Source: Paenibacillus ginsengihumi DSM 21568
Lineage (GTDB): Bacteria; Bacillota; Bacilli; Paenibacillales; NBRC-103111
Length of the DNA: 56,225 bases
NCBI RefSeq assembly: GCF_000380965.1
Contig: NZ_KB905579.1
Span: 1 to 56,225, forward strand
Direction of reading: 5' to 3'
How positions within the stretch are numbered: the stretch's first letter is position 1; each line of letters begins with the position of its first letter. Position numbers and translations under genes: made by a program. Shown here piece by piece: positions 29,556 through 38,775 of the stretch. The notes under the pieces are model-generated. The model was not told where the DNA came from and did not search any database. It worked only from the letters and a program-made list of their open reading frames with translations.

Positions 29556-30449
29556 ATGCTGAGAGGGCTGTACACGGCTGCATCCGGGATGATTGCCCAG
29601 CAGCGAAGGCACGATGTCGTCACGAACAATATTGCCAACATCAATACGCCGGGCTTCAAGCAGGGCAACGCAATCAACCGCTCGTTCCCCGAGATGCTCA
29701 TCGCTCGTACGCGAGGGGGCGAACACGATCCCTTGTCCGTGCCGATCGGAGGGATCCATACCGGCGTGATGGCGGAGGAGAACGTGTCGCTGCATGCCCG
29801 CGGCGACATTGTGGAGACGAACAATCCGTTTGATTTTGCCATCCTCTCCGACATGGAGGTGCCTGGAGCCGTATTCGACGCATCCGGCCATTACGTGGGC
29901 GAGGACGGCCAGCGCATCGCTCGGCCGCAAGCGTTCTTTACGGTGCTCAATGCTCAGGGAGAGCAGCGATATTCGTTGAACGGCAAGTTTTCTGTCAACG
30001 CGCAAGGTCAGATGATCGATTCGGAAGGCAATCCGGTGCTTGGCCGGGACGGGCAGCCGATCGTTCTGCTTGAGCCGGGGACGGACCTGCCGATTGTCAA
30101 TTTCCGCATTACGAATACGGGGCTATTTGTGGACGCTGACGGCGAACCGATCATTGGCGCCAGCGGCGAGCCGGTAAACCTGCTGCTTACCCGAATCGAG
30201 AATCCGAATCAATTGGTGCGCGAAGGCAACGGGCTGTATCGTCTGAATGACGGCGGGCAGGCCCGTCCGGTTGAAGCGGAAGACCGGGTGGAGGTTAGGC
30301 AGGGCTTTATGGAGCGCTCCAATGTCGATGCGGCGCAATCGATGGTCGATATGATGTCGGCGCTTCGCGCTTATGAGGCCAACCAGAAGGTCATTCAGTT
30401 CTACGACCGCAGCATGGACAAGGCGGTTAACGAAGTCGGCCGCGTCTGA
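29556..30449 (+). CDS. flhO: Flagellar hook-basal body rod protein FlhO
   Basis: A FlgF/FlgG-type rod protein of 297 residues. The N-terminal rod signature is MLRGLYTAASGMIAQQRRHDVVTNNIANINTPGFKQ; the C-terminal one is QGFMERSNVDAAQSMVDMMSALRAYEANQKVIQ. It would be exported by the flagellar type III apparatus to form the rod or hook base. It lies in the mbl-flhO-flhP arrangement known from Bacillus. The ATG has GGGAGGA 8 bases upstream. Confidence 0.94.
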   Translation: MLRGLYTAASGMIAQQRRHDVVTNNIANINTPGFKQGNAINRSFPEMLIARTRGGEHDPLSVPIGGIHTGVMAEENVSLHARGDIVETNNPFDFAILSDMEVPGAVFDASGHYVGEDGQRIARPQAFFTVLNAQGEQRYSLNGKFSVNAQGQMIDSEGNPVLGRDGQPIVLLEPGTDLPIVNFRITNTGLFVDADGEPIIGASGEPVNLLLTRIENPNQLVREGNGLYRLNDGGQARPVEAEDRVEVRQGFMERSNVDAAQSMVDMMSALRAYEANQKVIQFYDRSMDKAVNEVGRV

Positions 30450-30500
30450 TTCGTATAGCTGCCGGTTTGACGTGGAAGTTAAAGCCAGGAGGATTCGTTC

Positions 30501-31370
30501 ATGAACCATTCGATGATCAACGCGGCGGTTTCGATACAGGCGCTGCAGCAGAAGCTGGACCTCGTCTCCAATAATATCGCCAATACGAATACAACCGGCT
30601 ATAAAAGGAAGGAAGCATCCTTTCAGGACGTGCTCACCAGCGTCAGGCAGCAGCCGCAGGGCTTCGCCCGGGAAGGCCGCATGACTCCGCTCGGATACAA
30701 TTACGGTTGGGGCGCCAAGCTTGTGCAGGCTGAGCTGAACATGGCTCAAGGCACGCTGAAAGAGACGAATAATCCGCTTGATTTGGCCATTCACGGGGCA
30801 GGCCTGTTCGAGATTGCAGCCGTGATGCTCAACGAGAATGACGAGCCTGTTCAGCAGATCCGTTGGACTCGCGACGGCTCTTTCAAACTGGGAGTAGACC
30901 CGGAAGATCCGGAAAGTATGTTTTTGCTCACGAAGGACGGGCATTTCGTCCTCAACGACGGTTCCGAGCCGATGCGCATTCCGGCGAATCACCGAATACA
31001 GGTTCGGGAAGACGGGATGATTATGGCATACGACGATGCCGACGAGTTCGCGGAACCGGTCGAAGTCGGGCAGCTTAAGCTGGTTCGCGCCGTGCGGCCG
31101 CAATTGCTGGAGCAGCTGGGCGACAATTTATATACGCTTCCGGCCGACATTACTCCTGAAATTCGCGAAACTATTCTTCAGACGGTCAATGAGGATAACA
31201 ACGCCATCGATCCCATTACGGTGCAGCAGGGCTATCTGGAGCAATCCAACGTCGTTCTGGCGGACGAGCTGACCGAGCTGTCCATGGTTCAGCGCGCCTA
31301 TCAATTGAATTCCCGAGCGCTTGCTTCGGCGGACCAAATGCTGGGACTCGCCAACAGCTTGCGGGGCTAA
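30501..31370 (+). CDS. flhP: Flagellar hook-basal body rod protein FlhP
   Basis: The second rod-type protein, 289 residues, with NNIANTNTTGYKRKEASFQDVL near the N-terminus and QGYLEQSNVVLADELTELSMVQRAYQLNSRAL at the C-terminus. These are the conserved coiled-coil-forming ends of rod and hook proteins. It starts 51 bases after flhO with CAGGAGG upstream. The two genes imply a motile organism whose other flagellar genes lie elsewhere. Confidence 0.94.
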   Translation: MNHSMINAAVSIQALQQKLDLVSNNIANTNTTGYKRKEASFQDVLTSVRQQPQGFAREGRMTPLGYNYGWGAKLVQAELNMAQGTLKETNNPLDLAIHGAGLFEIAAVMLNENDEPVQQIRWTRDGSFKLGVDPEDPESMFLLTKDGHFVLNDGSEPMRIPANHRIQVREDGMIMAYDDADEFAEPVEVGQLKLVRAVRPQLLEQLGDNLYTLPADITPEIRETILQTVNEDNNAIDPITVQQGYLEQSNVVLADELTELSMVQRAYQLNSRALASADQMLGLANSLRG

Positions 31371-31414
31371 GCGGAGCGATGAAGATTGTTAAGGAAGCCG
31401 AAGAGGTGAGCGGG

Positions 31415-31639
31415 ATGGGCAGACAGCAGGGAAAGAAGCCGTCACCGAAAGGCGGCGCCGGTTGGAAGAGGATCGTTCGCGGCACATTCCGTTGGACGTG
31501 GTTTCCGTTCTCTTGTTTGCTGGCGCTGGCTCTGGGGCTGACGATCGGATACGTCCAATTCGGGAATGCCAGTGCGGGAGACTTGCTGCGGCTTGATACG
31601 TGGCGGCATCTGCTGGATTTGGTGTTCGCGGAATCATAA
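31415..31639 (+). CDS. EpuA-like small membrane protein
   Basis: A 74-residue protein (86 if translation begins at ATG 31379). It has a basic N-terminus, one membrane helix (FSCLLALALGLTIGYVQFG), and a C-terminal segment SAGDLLRLDTWRHLLDLVF. That tail pattern, aspartate-leucine then DTWxHxxDxV, resembles the EpuA family, which databases often mislabel as an RNA polymerase beta subunit. I place the start at ATG 31415 because GAGGTG is 6 bases upstream. Function unknown; it closes the mbl-flhO-flhP group and precedes a terminator. Confidence 0.65.
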   Translation: MGRQQGKKPSPKGGAGWKRIVRGTFRWTWFPFSCLLALALGLTIGYVQFGNASAGDLLRLDTWRHLLDLVFAES

Positions 31640-31664
31640 GCTGTTTTGCATGTAGAACAGAAGG

Positions 31665-31692
31665 ACTCCCGGACAGGGAGTTTTATTTTTTT
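31665..31692 (+). terminator. Terminator after the mbl-flhOP group
   Basis: ACTCCC-GGACA-GGGAGT (31665-31681) is a perfect 6-bp stem followed by TTTATTTTTTT. A TATAAT at 31704-31709 just beyond it may be the -10 of the next gene, but no -35 is evident. Confidence 0.8.
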
Positions 31693-31773
31693 CCTTATAA
31701 AGGTATAATGTATGGATGAAACCCGCTCCTGGCAAGAACCGTTCCATGAGGTACGCTATAAGGGGGAAAAGAC

Positions 31774-32295
31774 ATGTGGAATGTGCCCAACATGCTGACC
31801 ATGTGCCGATTTTTGCTAATTCCCGTGTACTGGTTCGTGTTCGCAGCCGGCTATATCAAAAGCGCTTTCTGCATCCTGCTGCTGGCAGGCTTGACGGATG
31901 TGCTGGACGGACATATCGCCAGAAAGCGGGGGCAGATGACTTCCCTCGGCAGCATGTTGGATCCGCTCGCAGATAAAATGATGATGATCACCGTCATCGT
32001 ATCGCTCGTTATCTCTCGTCTGATTTCGTGGGAAGCGGCGGCGGCGATGTTTTTAAGGGATGCGGGGATGATCGTAGGTTCGGCGTTCTTTCATTTTCGC
32101 GGGAAAAAGACCGTACCGGCCAATGTGCTCGGGAAGCTCACGACCGTTCTTTATTATATCGCCGTGTGGATGCTTGTTTTTCAAATGCCTTATGCTCAGC
32201 ATTATTTATGGTTCGTCATTACGGTTTCCTTTGTGGCCTCGGCCATATACATCTTGCAGTTTGCCCACTTGAACAGCAAGCAGATCGACTCGTGA
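31774..32295 (+). CDS. CDP-alcohol phosphatidyltransferase (PgsA/Cls-like)
   Basis: This 173-residue integral membrane enzyme belongs to the CDP-alcohol phosphatidyltransferase family. The signature DG-x2-AR-x8-G-x3-D-x3-D is complete in DVLDGHIARKRGQMTSLGS and the following MLDPLADK. Four to five further hydrophobic helices follow. The family makes phosphatidylglycerol phosphate, cardiolipin or similar lipids; the substrate cannot be told from this sequence, so I give no symbol. AAGGGGG precedes the ATG by about 7 bases. Its stop codon overlaps the left arm of an intergenic inverted repeat. Confidence 0.88.
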   Translation: MWNVPNMLTMCRFLLIPVYWFVFAAGYIKSAFCILLLAGLTDVLDGHIARKRGQMTSLGSMLDPLADKMMMITVIVSLVISRLISWEAAAAMFLRDAGMIVGSAFFHFRGKKTVPANVLGKLTTVLYYIAVWMLVFQMPYAQHYLWFVITVSFVASAIYILQFAHLNSKQIDS

Positions 32296-32389
32296 AGGGA
32301 AAAGAGCTTATGCCCCAACCGGCATTGTTTTGGCGGCTGAGCCATAAGCTCCCTTATCTCAACCCTTCACTACTGCAGATCGTGAAGGG
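32292..32389 (+). promoter_or_regulatory. Switch-like inverted/direct repeat element before fabZ
   Basis: CCCTTCAC (32363-32370) can pair with GTGAAGGG at 32292-32299 or with an identical GTGAAGGG at 32382-32389. In the first pairing an inner stem GAGCTTATG (32304-32312) / CATAAGCTC (32343-32351) also forms. The two pairings exclude each other. No T-run follows, so any effect would be on RNA stability or on translation of fabZ. Confidence 0.45.
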
Positions 32390-32448
32390 ACATTCGTTAT
32401 TGTAAGTTGATGGCTTCGTTTTTATACCATCCGGGAGGAGACAATTCT

Positions 32449-32883
32449 ATGCTAAACGCTAGGCAGATTCAAGAGATCATTCCCCACCGCTATCCTTTCC
32501 TGCTGGTCGACCGCATTGAGGAGGTCGAAGCGGGCGTTCGCGCCAAAGGGATCAAGAATGTTACGATAAACGAGCCTTTTTTTGCCGGACATTTTCCGCA
32601 GTATCCCGTTATGCCGGGCGTCTTGATCATTGAAGCGCTGGCCCAGGTAGGCGCTGTGGCCATGCTGCAATCGGAAGCGCTCAGAGGCAAGCTCGCTTTG
32701 TTCGCCGGCATCGACAATGCCCGATTTAGGGGGCAAGTCTTCCCGGGGGATACGCTGACTTTAGAGGTTGAAATCACTCGTCTGAAGGGCATGATCGGGA
32801 AAGGACAGGCAACGGCCAAGATCGGGGACCGGGTCGTCGCGGAAGGAGAATTGATGTTCGCGATCACCGATCCGGATAAGTGA
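32449..32883 (+). CDS. fabZ: 3-hydroxyacyl-[ACP] dehydratase FabZ
   Basis: FabZ removes water from 3-hydroxyacyl-ACP in fatty-acid elongation. The protein is 144 residues, a single hot-dog fold. Catalytic His48 is in [15 protein letters not shown] and Glu62 in IEALAQ. ATG 32449 follows GGGAGGAG (32433-32440) by 8 bases. B. subtilis also has fabZ just after flhP, so the neighbourhood is conserved with an inserted lipid gene. Confidence 0.95.
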   Translation: MLNARQIQEIIPHRYPFLLVDRIEEVEAGVRAKGIKNVTINEPFFAGHFPQYPVMPGVLIIEALAQVGAVAMLQSEALRGKLALFAGIDNARFRGQVFPGDTLTLEVEITRLKGMIGKGQATAKIGDRVVAEGELMFAITDPDK

Positions 32884-32991
32884 AAAGTTGATCCTTGCCG
32901 GCTATCCGCTGACGCGGAGCTTTTCCCCATTCAGGATCGTATATACGTATATTATAGACACAAAATGCAGGAGAAGGAGAGAGATGAGACG

Positions 32992-34695
32992 ATGAATCGC
33001 GTGCAAGAGCATTACGAGCTGTGGTTAAACGATACGTCAGTCGATGAGGCGACGAAGGCCGAGCTTCGTTCCATTGCCGATCAGCCGAAAGAGATCGAAG
33101 ACCGGTTTTACCGCGATTTGGAATTCGGAACCGGAGGCTTGCGCGGAGTCATCGGGGCCGGCACCAACCGGATGAACGTCTATACGGTCAGCCGGGCTAC
33201 GCAGGGGTTGGCGCAATATTTGCTGAAGCTGGGCAAGCCGCAGGAGACGTTGTCGGTGGTCATCGCTTACGACTCCCGGAACCAGTCGCCGGAATTTGCG
33301 CTGGAGACGGCGAAAGTATTGGCTGGCAACGGGATCAAGGCTTACGTGTTCGAGACGCTGCGCCCGACACCCGAGCTGTCGTTTGCCGTCCGCTATTTGC
33401 AGGCCGACGCGGGGATCGTCATCACGGCCAGCCATAATCCTCCGGAATACAACGGCTACAAAGTGTACAACGCGACGGGCGGCCAGCTGGTCCCGGACGA
33501 AGCGGAGCGGGTTATCGGCGAAATTCGCGGGGTGCAGCGCTTTGCCGATGTCAAGAAGCTGTCCCGGGAAGAAGCCGAAGCGAAAGGGCTTCTAGAGTGG
33601 ATCGGCGACAACGTGGACAAAGCTTACATTGAAGCCGTCACCGCTGTCAGCTTAAACCAAGAACTCGTCACCCGCATGAGCAGCGAAATGCGGATTGTGT
33701 ATACTCCACTGCACGGAGCGGGCAATCTTCCGGTCAGAGCGGCTCTTGCCACGATCGGTTTCAGCCAGGTGAAGACCGTAGCGGCGCAGGAGAAGCCGGA
33801 TGCCAATTTCTCTACCGTCAAGTCGCCCAATCCCGAAGAGAAGGACGCGTTCGCCCTGGCCATTCAGGAGGCGAAGGCGTGGGATGCCGATATAATTATC
33901 GGGACCGACCCGGACTGCGACCGGATGGGAGCTGTCGTGAAGGATGCGAGCGGCGAATATTTCGTCCTGACAGGGAACCAATCCGGTGCGATTATGGTCG
34001 ATTATTTGCTGAACGGCCTCAAGGAGCGCGGACAGCTTCCGAACGACGGCGTCGTGGTCAAGACGATCGTGACCAGCGAGATGGGGGCCGTCATTGCTCA
34101 GCACTACGGTGCGCGGGTCGTCAATACCCTCACAGGCTTTAAATATATCGGCGAGAAAATGACGCAGTACGAGCGAGAAGGAGGAGGCTCCTTCCTGTTC
34201 GGCTACGAGGAGAGCTACGGTTACCTGGCGGGAACGTATGCCCGCGATAAGGACGCCGTCGTCGCCGCGATGCTCATTTGCGAAGCCGCCGCTTATTACA
34301 AGAGCCAGGGCAAGACGCTGTATGACGTGCTGCAGGAGCTGTATGAACGGCACGGCTACTTCCTGGAAAAGCTGGAATCCCGTACGATGAAAGGCAAGGA
34401 CGGCCTGGAGAAAATTCAGTCGATCATGACGGCCTGGAGAAACGAGCCTCCTGCCGACCTGAATGGTCTTCGCGTTACGAAGGTCGAAGACTTCTCGCAA
34501 GGCTTGTACGGCTTGCCGAAGGAAAATGTGCTGAAATATACGCTGGAGGACGAATCCTGGTTCTGCTTGCGCCCTTCGGGTACCGAGCCGAAAATCAAAG
34601 TATACTTTGCCGTCCGCGCCCGTACCGGTCAAGAAGCTGCCGCAGCTCTCACCCGACTCGTCGAGACCGTCATGTCCCGGGTCGATCAATTTTAA
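32992..34695 (+). CDS. pgcA: Phosphoglucomutase/phosphomannomutase family protein
   Basis: An alpha-D-phosphohexomutase of 567 residues, close in length to B. subtilis PgcA. It has all four family loops: the phosphoserine loop TASHNPPEYNGYKVYN (Ser about 147), the metal loop GTDPDCDRMGAVV (about 304-312), the sugar loop FGYEESYGYLAG, and the phosphate-binding RPSGTEPKIKVY. It would interconvert glucose-6- and glucose-1-phosphate, feeding UDP-glucose and glycolipid synthesis; mannose substrates are possible. ATG 32992 is chosen for AAGGAGAG at 32974-32981. Confidence 0.93.
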   Translation: MNRVQEHYELWLNDTSVDEATKAELRSIADQPKEIEDRFYRDLEFGTGGLRGVIGAGTNRMNVYTVSRATQGLAQYLLKLGKPQETLSVVIAYDSRNQSPEFALETAKVLAGNGIKAYVFETLRPTPELSFAVRYLQADAGIVITASHNPPEYNGYKVYNATGGQLVPDEAERVIGEIRGVQRFADVKKLSREEAEAKGLLEWIGDNVDKAYIEAVTAVSLNQELVTRMSSEMRIVYTPLHGAGNLPVRAALATIGFSQVKTVAAQEKPDANFSTVKSPNPEEKDAFALAIQEAKAWDADIIIGTDPDCDRMGAVVKDASGEYFVLTGNQSGAIMVDYLLNGLKERGQLPNDGVVVKTIVTSEMGAVIAQHYGARVVNTLTGFKYIGEKMTQYEREGGGSFLFGYEESYGYLAGTYARDKDAVVAAMLICEAAAYYKSQGKTLYDVLQELYERHGYFLEKLESRTMKGKDGLEKIQSIMTAWRNEPPADLNGLRVTKVEDFSQGLYGLPKENVLKYTLEDESWFCLRPSGTEPKIKVYFAVRARTGQEAAAALTRLVETVMSRVDQF

Positions 34696-34720
34696 CGAAG
34701 CCTGGGAGTGACTTTATATC

Positions 34721-36769
34721 GTGTGGAACCGTTACTTGCGTTGGAATCAACGATCCATCAAATGGCTGTGGGGGCTGGTCATACTCGGTGTGCTGGCCTC
34801 CCTGCCCATTGCTTTCGAGCGGTACCAAATGGAAAGCGAGACTGCCCGCAAGGTGGAATTTGTTTTCGACTACCGCGATTTGATAGAAATTTCGGATACG
34901 CAGACCGATCCTCGGCAGTTTATATTGGATCACCTTAAGAAAATCAAAGACAACGGCGTGCGCTCCTTGGCCGTCTATGAATCGACGCTGAACGAGCTGA
35001 AGCAAAGCCGGCGCATCGAATTGTACACGAGCCATGAAGCGACAGCCTTGACGCAGGTTCCCGTTTCTCCGAACGAAAACTATACGTATCTGCTGTTTGC
35101 CGATGCAAGCACGGAGTCCAGGCTGCGGCCGCTGATTGAACAGACGTTCACTTCTTTGAATGTGAGCACCAGGCCATGGACGTACAAAAATCAGCCTGGC
35201 ATGATCATCGAGATGGCCATGGACGAAGCGCTCATGAAGACGATGGATCCGGACCCGATCGCGATGCAGGAGTTAAAGGAGCTGGGCTTCCATCTCGTCG
35301 TCCGCATGTCCAACCGCCGTCCTTTCGACGAAGCGCAAATGGACCGCCTTCTCGGAGAATTCAAGCGGCTTGGCATCAAGCGGTTTATCATCGACGGCGA
35401 AACGGTGCCTGGCTTTGTCAGCGACAGCGAGCCGGAAAATATCGACAAGATGGCCGAGCTGATGAAAAAACACGGCATCGGGCTGGCGGCGATCGAGCTG
35501 CAGCGGGCGCCTCAGCGCGGCTTCAACCGGCTGGCGCAAAAAATCGATTATAATGTCGTGAGGTTGCATTCCTTCACGGAGGCAGACGGCCAGAAGCTGA
35601 CCGAAAACCTGACCGAGGAAGAGCTGAAAGGGCGCATTCAAGGTGTGACGGACCGCCTGGTGCTGGCGGTGAAGGACCGCAATATCCGGATGGTTTTCTT
35701 GAACGCGCGGGCCGTGAAAAACACGGATAAAGCGATGATTCTCCATCCGCTCGATTCGATCTACGACGCGTTGAACGGGCCGGACGGTGCGCTGAACCGC
35801 ATCCAGCATGCCGGCTATACGCTTGGCATTGCCGAGCGCTTCTACGATCTTTATTCCGGCTGGCAGCCGATCGCCAAAGGGTTCATTTGGCTCGGAGCCG
35901 TTGCTTTGATTGCGCTCGCGGTCGGATTCTTTGTTCCCGAATCGGTACTGGCGCTGTTTTTGCTCGGTATGGTCGGTTCCGCCGGGTTATATGCGATGAA
36001 CGCGCATTTATTCGCGCAGGCGCTCGCCTTAGGCGCCGGTACCTGCGCGCCGACGATTGCGGTGATGATGGCGGTGCGAGTGGCAAGGCGGCGGAAGGAG
36101 GAGCAACGAGGCGGGTCCAATCTGTTTTTTGCGATCCTCCTGCTGCTGCGCGCAACGGTCGTCTCGGCTACCGGCATTTGCTTTATCGTCGGCCTGCTCA
36201 ATCAAATTCAGTATTCGCTTGTGCTGGATCAGTTCCGGGGGGTCAGCGTGCTGCATTTGGCGCCGATCGTGCTGGTTGCTCTGTTCTGGCTTCTGTTCAG
36301 CGATCGGACGAACTATGCGGGCATCATCGGCAAAACGCGGCAGCTGCTCGCGATGAACATCAGCGTGCTGTGGGTCGTCGTCGCCGCTGTGCTGGCGGCA
36401 GTCGGCTACTATTATTTGTCCCGGACCGGCAACGAGGGCCAAGTTTCCGGTATCGAGCGAGTATTTCGGGCGTATTTGGAAAATACGATGGGAGTAAGGC
36501 CAAGAACCAAGGAGTTTTTGCTGGCGCATCCTTTGTTCCTGCTAGGAGCCTACCTCTGCGTGAAGTACCGCAGCGCCGTGCTGCTCATTCTGGCCGGCGT
36601 GATCGGGCAGGCGTCGATTGTCGATACGTTCGCCCATCTTCATACGCCTTTGGTCATTTCGTCGATCCGGGTTATGTACGGGCTGCTTCTGGGAACCGCG
36701 ATCGGCCTCGTCCTGATCATTGCCTGGGAAATAGTCGATAGGAGCTGGCGACGATGGGTTCTCAAGTAA
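34721..36769 (+). CDS. DUF5693-family polytopic membrane protein
   Basis: A 682-residue protein with an N-terminal membrane helix (about 15-32) and a large extracytoplasmic or cytoplasmic domain of about 350 residues (for example LLGEFKRLGIKRFIIDGETVPG). A C-terminal block of about eight helices (from about 385) follows. It matches the DUF5693 type found beside csaB in Paenibacillus relatives. The start is GTG with GGGAGTG upstream. It overlaps csaB by 16 bases, so the two are co-translated. A role in export or assembly of the pyruvylated wall polymer is a reasonable guess but unproven. Confidence 0.8.
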   Translation: MWNRYLRWNQRSIKWLWGLVILGVLASLPIAFERYQMESETARKVEFVFDYRDLIEISDTQTDPRQFILDHLKKIKDNGVRSLAVYESTLNELKQSRRIELYTSHEATALTQVPVSPNENYTYLLFADASTESRLRPLIEQTFTSLNVSTRPWTYKNQPGMIIEMAMDEALMKTMDPDPIAMQELKELGFHLVVRMSNRRPFDEAQMDRLLGEFKRLGIKRFIIDGETVPGFVSDSEPENIDKMAELMKKHGIGLAAIELQRAPQRGFNRLAQKIDYNVVRLHSFTEADGQKLTENLTEEELKGRIQGVTDRLVLAVKDRNIRMVFLNARAVKNTDKAMILHPLDSIYDALNGPDGALNRIQHAGYTLGIAERFYDLYSGWQPIAKGFIWLGAVALIALAVGFFVPESVLALFLLGMVGSAGLYAMNAHLFAQALALGAGTCAPTIAVMMAVRVARRRKEEQRGGSNLFFAILLLLRATVVSATGICFIVGLLNQIQYSLVLDQFRGVSVLHLAPIVLVALFWLLFSDRTNYAGIIGKTRQLLAMNISVLWVVVAAVLAAVGYYYLSRTGNEGQVSGIERVFRAYLENTMGVRPRTKEFLLAHPLFLLGAYLCVKYRSAVLLILAGVIGQASIVDTFAHLHTPLVISSIRVMYGLLLGTAIGLVLIIAWEIVDRSWRRWVLK

Positions 36770-37878
36770 AGCGCATCGTCCTGTCCGGCTACTACGGCTT
36801 TCGCAACAGCGGCGACGAGGCGGTCCTGCAGTCCATACTCCTGGCTCTTAAGGAGCAGGGGGAGCGGCAGGGCGTCGAGTTCGTGCCGGTCGTCTTATCC
36901 GCCAATCCCGAGGAAACGAGCCGCACTTACGGGGTTGAAGCCGCTCACCGCATGCGGCCGGCCGAATTATGGAGGGCGATCAGCACCTCCGACGGTTTGA
37001 TCAGTGGCGGCGGCAGCCTGCTTCAGGACGAGACGAGCGCGAAGACGATCCCTTACTATTTGGCTGTCATCAAGCTGGCCCAATGGATGGGCAAGCCGGT
37101 ATTCATTTATTCGCAAGGAATCGGGCCGGTGCATCGCAAAATATTTTACCGCTGGATTCGTGCGGCATTTAACCGCTGTCCCTTGATCTCGGTTCGAGAC
37201 CAAGAGTCGTCCGAACTGCTGCAGCGAATGGGGATCAGCGGGGCGAAGGTGCATGTCGTGCCCGATCCGGTCATGGGTCTTCCGCTGCGGAGCGGACAAC
37301 CGTCGCAAAAGACCCCGGAAGCGCCGAACACTGTAGTAGGCGTTTCCGTCCGTTATTGGAACGAGGACCGCTCCGAGCTCAACGCCGTCGCCGACGGGCT
37401 GAAGGCGCTGCTGGAGCAGACGGACGCCAGCATCCGCTTCCTTCCGTTCCATCTGCCTTCCGATGAAGCGGCTTCAATGTATGTGAAGGAACGGCTGGGG
37501 GAAAGCTACAATCACCGGATTTCTGTTGCTGCCGGCGTCGTTCATCCGCAGGACATGCTGGCCGAGGTTGCTGCCTGCCGCATGCTGATCGGCATGCGCC
37601 TGCATTCCTTGATCTATGCTGCGGGACAGCTCGTGCCCATGGTCGGGGTGTCTTACGATCCGAAGATTGACCAGTTCCTGAACCGGCTTGGCATGAAGGC
37701 GTGCTTCCGCACAGCGTCGCCCGATGCCGCGGCGCTGGCCGCCGAGGCGCTGCGGCTGTACGATAAAGCGCCGGCTTGGCGAGACGAGAAGAGGTCTGTC
37801 ATCGACCGTCTTAGAAGCGAAGCTCAGGCGCCGGCCGAGCGGATCGCGGCTTACTATGGCAAAGGACGGGATAGTTAG
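36754..37878 (+). CDS. csaB: Polysaccharide pyruvyl transferase CsaB
   Basis: CsaB adds pyruvate ketals to ManNAc in the secondary cell wall polymer, the ligand bound by SLH domains. The protein is 374 residues with the family features SGYYGFRNSGDEAVLQSIL, SGGGSLLQDETS, YSQGIGPV and the C-terminal IGMRLHSLIYAA. It overlaps the DUF5693 gene by 16 bases and the next gene by one base. Several SLH proteins encoded in the window are consistent with this function. Confidence 0.95.
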   Translation: MGSQVKRIVLSGYYGFRNSGDEAVLQSILLALKEQGERQGVEFVPVVLSANPEETSRTYGVEAAHRMRPAELWRAISTSDGLISGGGSLLQDETSAKTIPYYLAVIKLAQWMGKPVFIYSQGIGPVHRKIFYRWIRAAFNRCPLISVRDQESSELLQRMGISGAKVHVVPDPVMGLPLRSGQPSQKTPEAPNTVVGVSVRYWNEDRSELNAVADGLKALLEQTDASIRFLPFHLPSDEAASMYVKERLGESYNHRISVAAGVVHPQDMLAEVAACRMLIGMRLHSLIYAAGQLVPMVGVSYDPKIDQFLNRLGMKACFRTASPDAAALAAEALRLYDKAPAWRDEKRSVIDRLRSEAQAPAERIAAYYGKGRDS

Positions 37879-38648
37879 TGAACGAAAACGCAAGCAGCCT
37901 GCAGAAAGCACCGGTCGTCACGATTTTCGGGGTACCTGTTGCGAAATGGAATATGAGGCAAACGGTCGATTATTTATGCCGGGTTGTCGAGGATGGCACT
38001 GTACCTCATCAAGTCATTACGGCCAATCCGATCATGGTTATGGCGGCGCTCAGGGATCCGCAGTACATGCGCATGATGAAGGAAGCGGAGCTCATTGTAC
38101 CTGACGGCGCCGGCGTTGTCTGGGCTTCAGGGTATGTGGGAAATCCGGTCGCCGAGCGCGTGCCGGGCATCGATCTGCTTCATGAGCTGATGCGCGAGGG
38201 AGAAGCGCGCGGCTGGCGGGTGTACATGGTCGGCGCCACTGACGAAGTCATCCAGGCGGCAGCCGATAAGCTCCGGCAGTCCTACCCGGGGATTGCGCTG
38301 GCCGGAGTCCGGAACGGTTATTTCGGCGATCAGGAAGACGCCGCCGTGATCGAGGAGATCCGCGCCGCGCGGCCGCATATTTTGCTCGTTGGGCGGTCGG
38401 CCGACAAGCAGGAGCCCTGGATCGGGAAATACAAGGCTCAGCTTGGCGTGCCGGTCATGATGGGAGTCGGCGGCAGCTTCGACGTGCTGGCCGGGAAACT
38501 GAAGCGGGCTCCAGTCCTGCTGCAGAAGCTTCGTCTGGAATGGTTTTATCGATTGCTGCAGGAGCCATGGCGGTACAAAAGAATGCTTGAGCTGCCGAAA
38601 TTCGCCTTGAAAGTGATCCGTGAAAAAGAAAATGTACAGAAACCTTGA
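37878..38648 (+). CDS. tagA: WecG/TagA/CpsF-family glycosyltransferase
   Basis: This 256-residue enzyme likely transfers ManNAc from UDP-ManNAc to the GlcNAc-lipid made by TagO. Family features are present: ITANPIMVMAALRD, LIVPDGAGVVWAS, the YMVGATDEVIQAA fold and GVGGSFDVLAGKLKRAP. The start is GTG 37878 on the csaB stop (one-base overlap). MnaA at the window's left end would supply the donor sugar. Whether the product is teichoic acid or the SLH-binding polymer cannot be told from sequence, but csaB linkage favours the latter. Confidence 0.92.
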   Translation: MNENASSLQKAPVVTIFGVPVAKWNMRQTVDYLCRVVEDGTVPHQVITANPIMVMAALRDPQYMRMMKEAELIVPDGAGVVWASGYVGNPVAERVPGIDLLHELMREGEARGWRVYMVGATDEVIQAAADKLRQSYPGIALAGVRNGYFGDQEDAAVIEEIRAARPHILLVGRSADKQEPWIGKYKAQLGVPVMMGVGGSFDVLAGKLKRAPVLLQKLRLEWFYRLLQEPWRYKRMLELPKFALKVIREKENVQKP

Positions 38649-38723
38649 CTATTACTATGAAAATTTCCGGATTCTCCTGTAAATCGCTTAAAATCGATGA
38701 TGGTATTTCGATGGGCGACAGAG

Positions 38724-38729
38724 TATAAT
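38724..38729 (+). promoter_or_regulatory. Possible -10 element upstream of tagO
   Basis: A perfect TATAAT about 47 bases before tagO. No convincing -35 hexamer is present, so this is tentative. The 127-base gap has no other clear feature. Confidence 0.3.
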
Positions 38730-38775
38730 GTGAGTGTTTGGGTTTTCATAGAACAAAGGGGCTGGAACATACTAT

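Noticed and set aside
31415..31639. Naming the small protein an RNA polymerase beta subunit
   Set aside because: It is a 74-residue membrane protein; the name comes from a mislabelled family and does not describe it.
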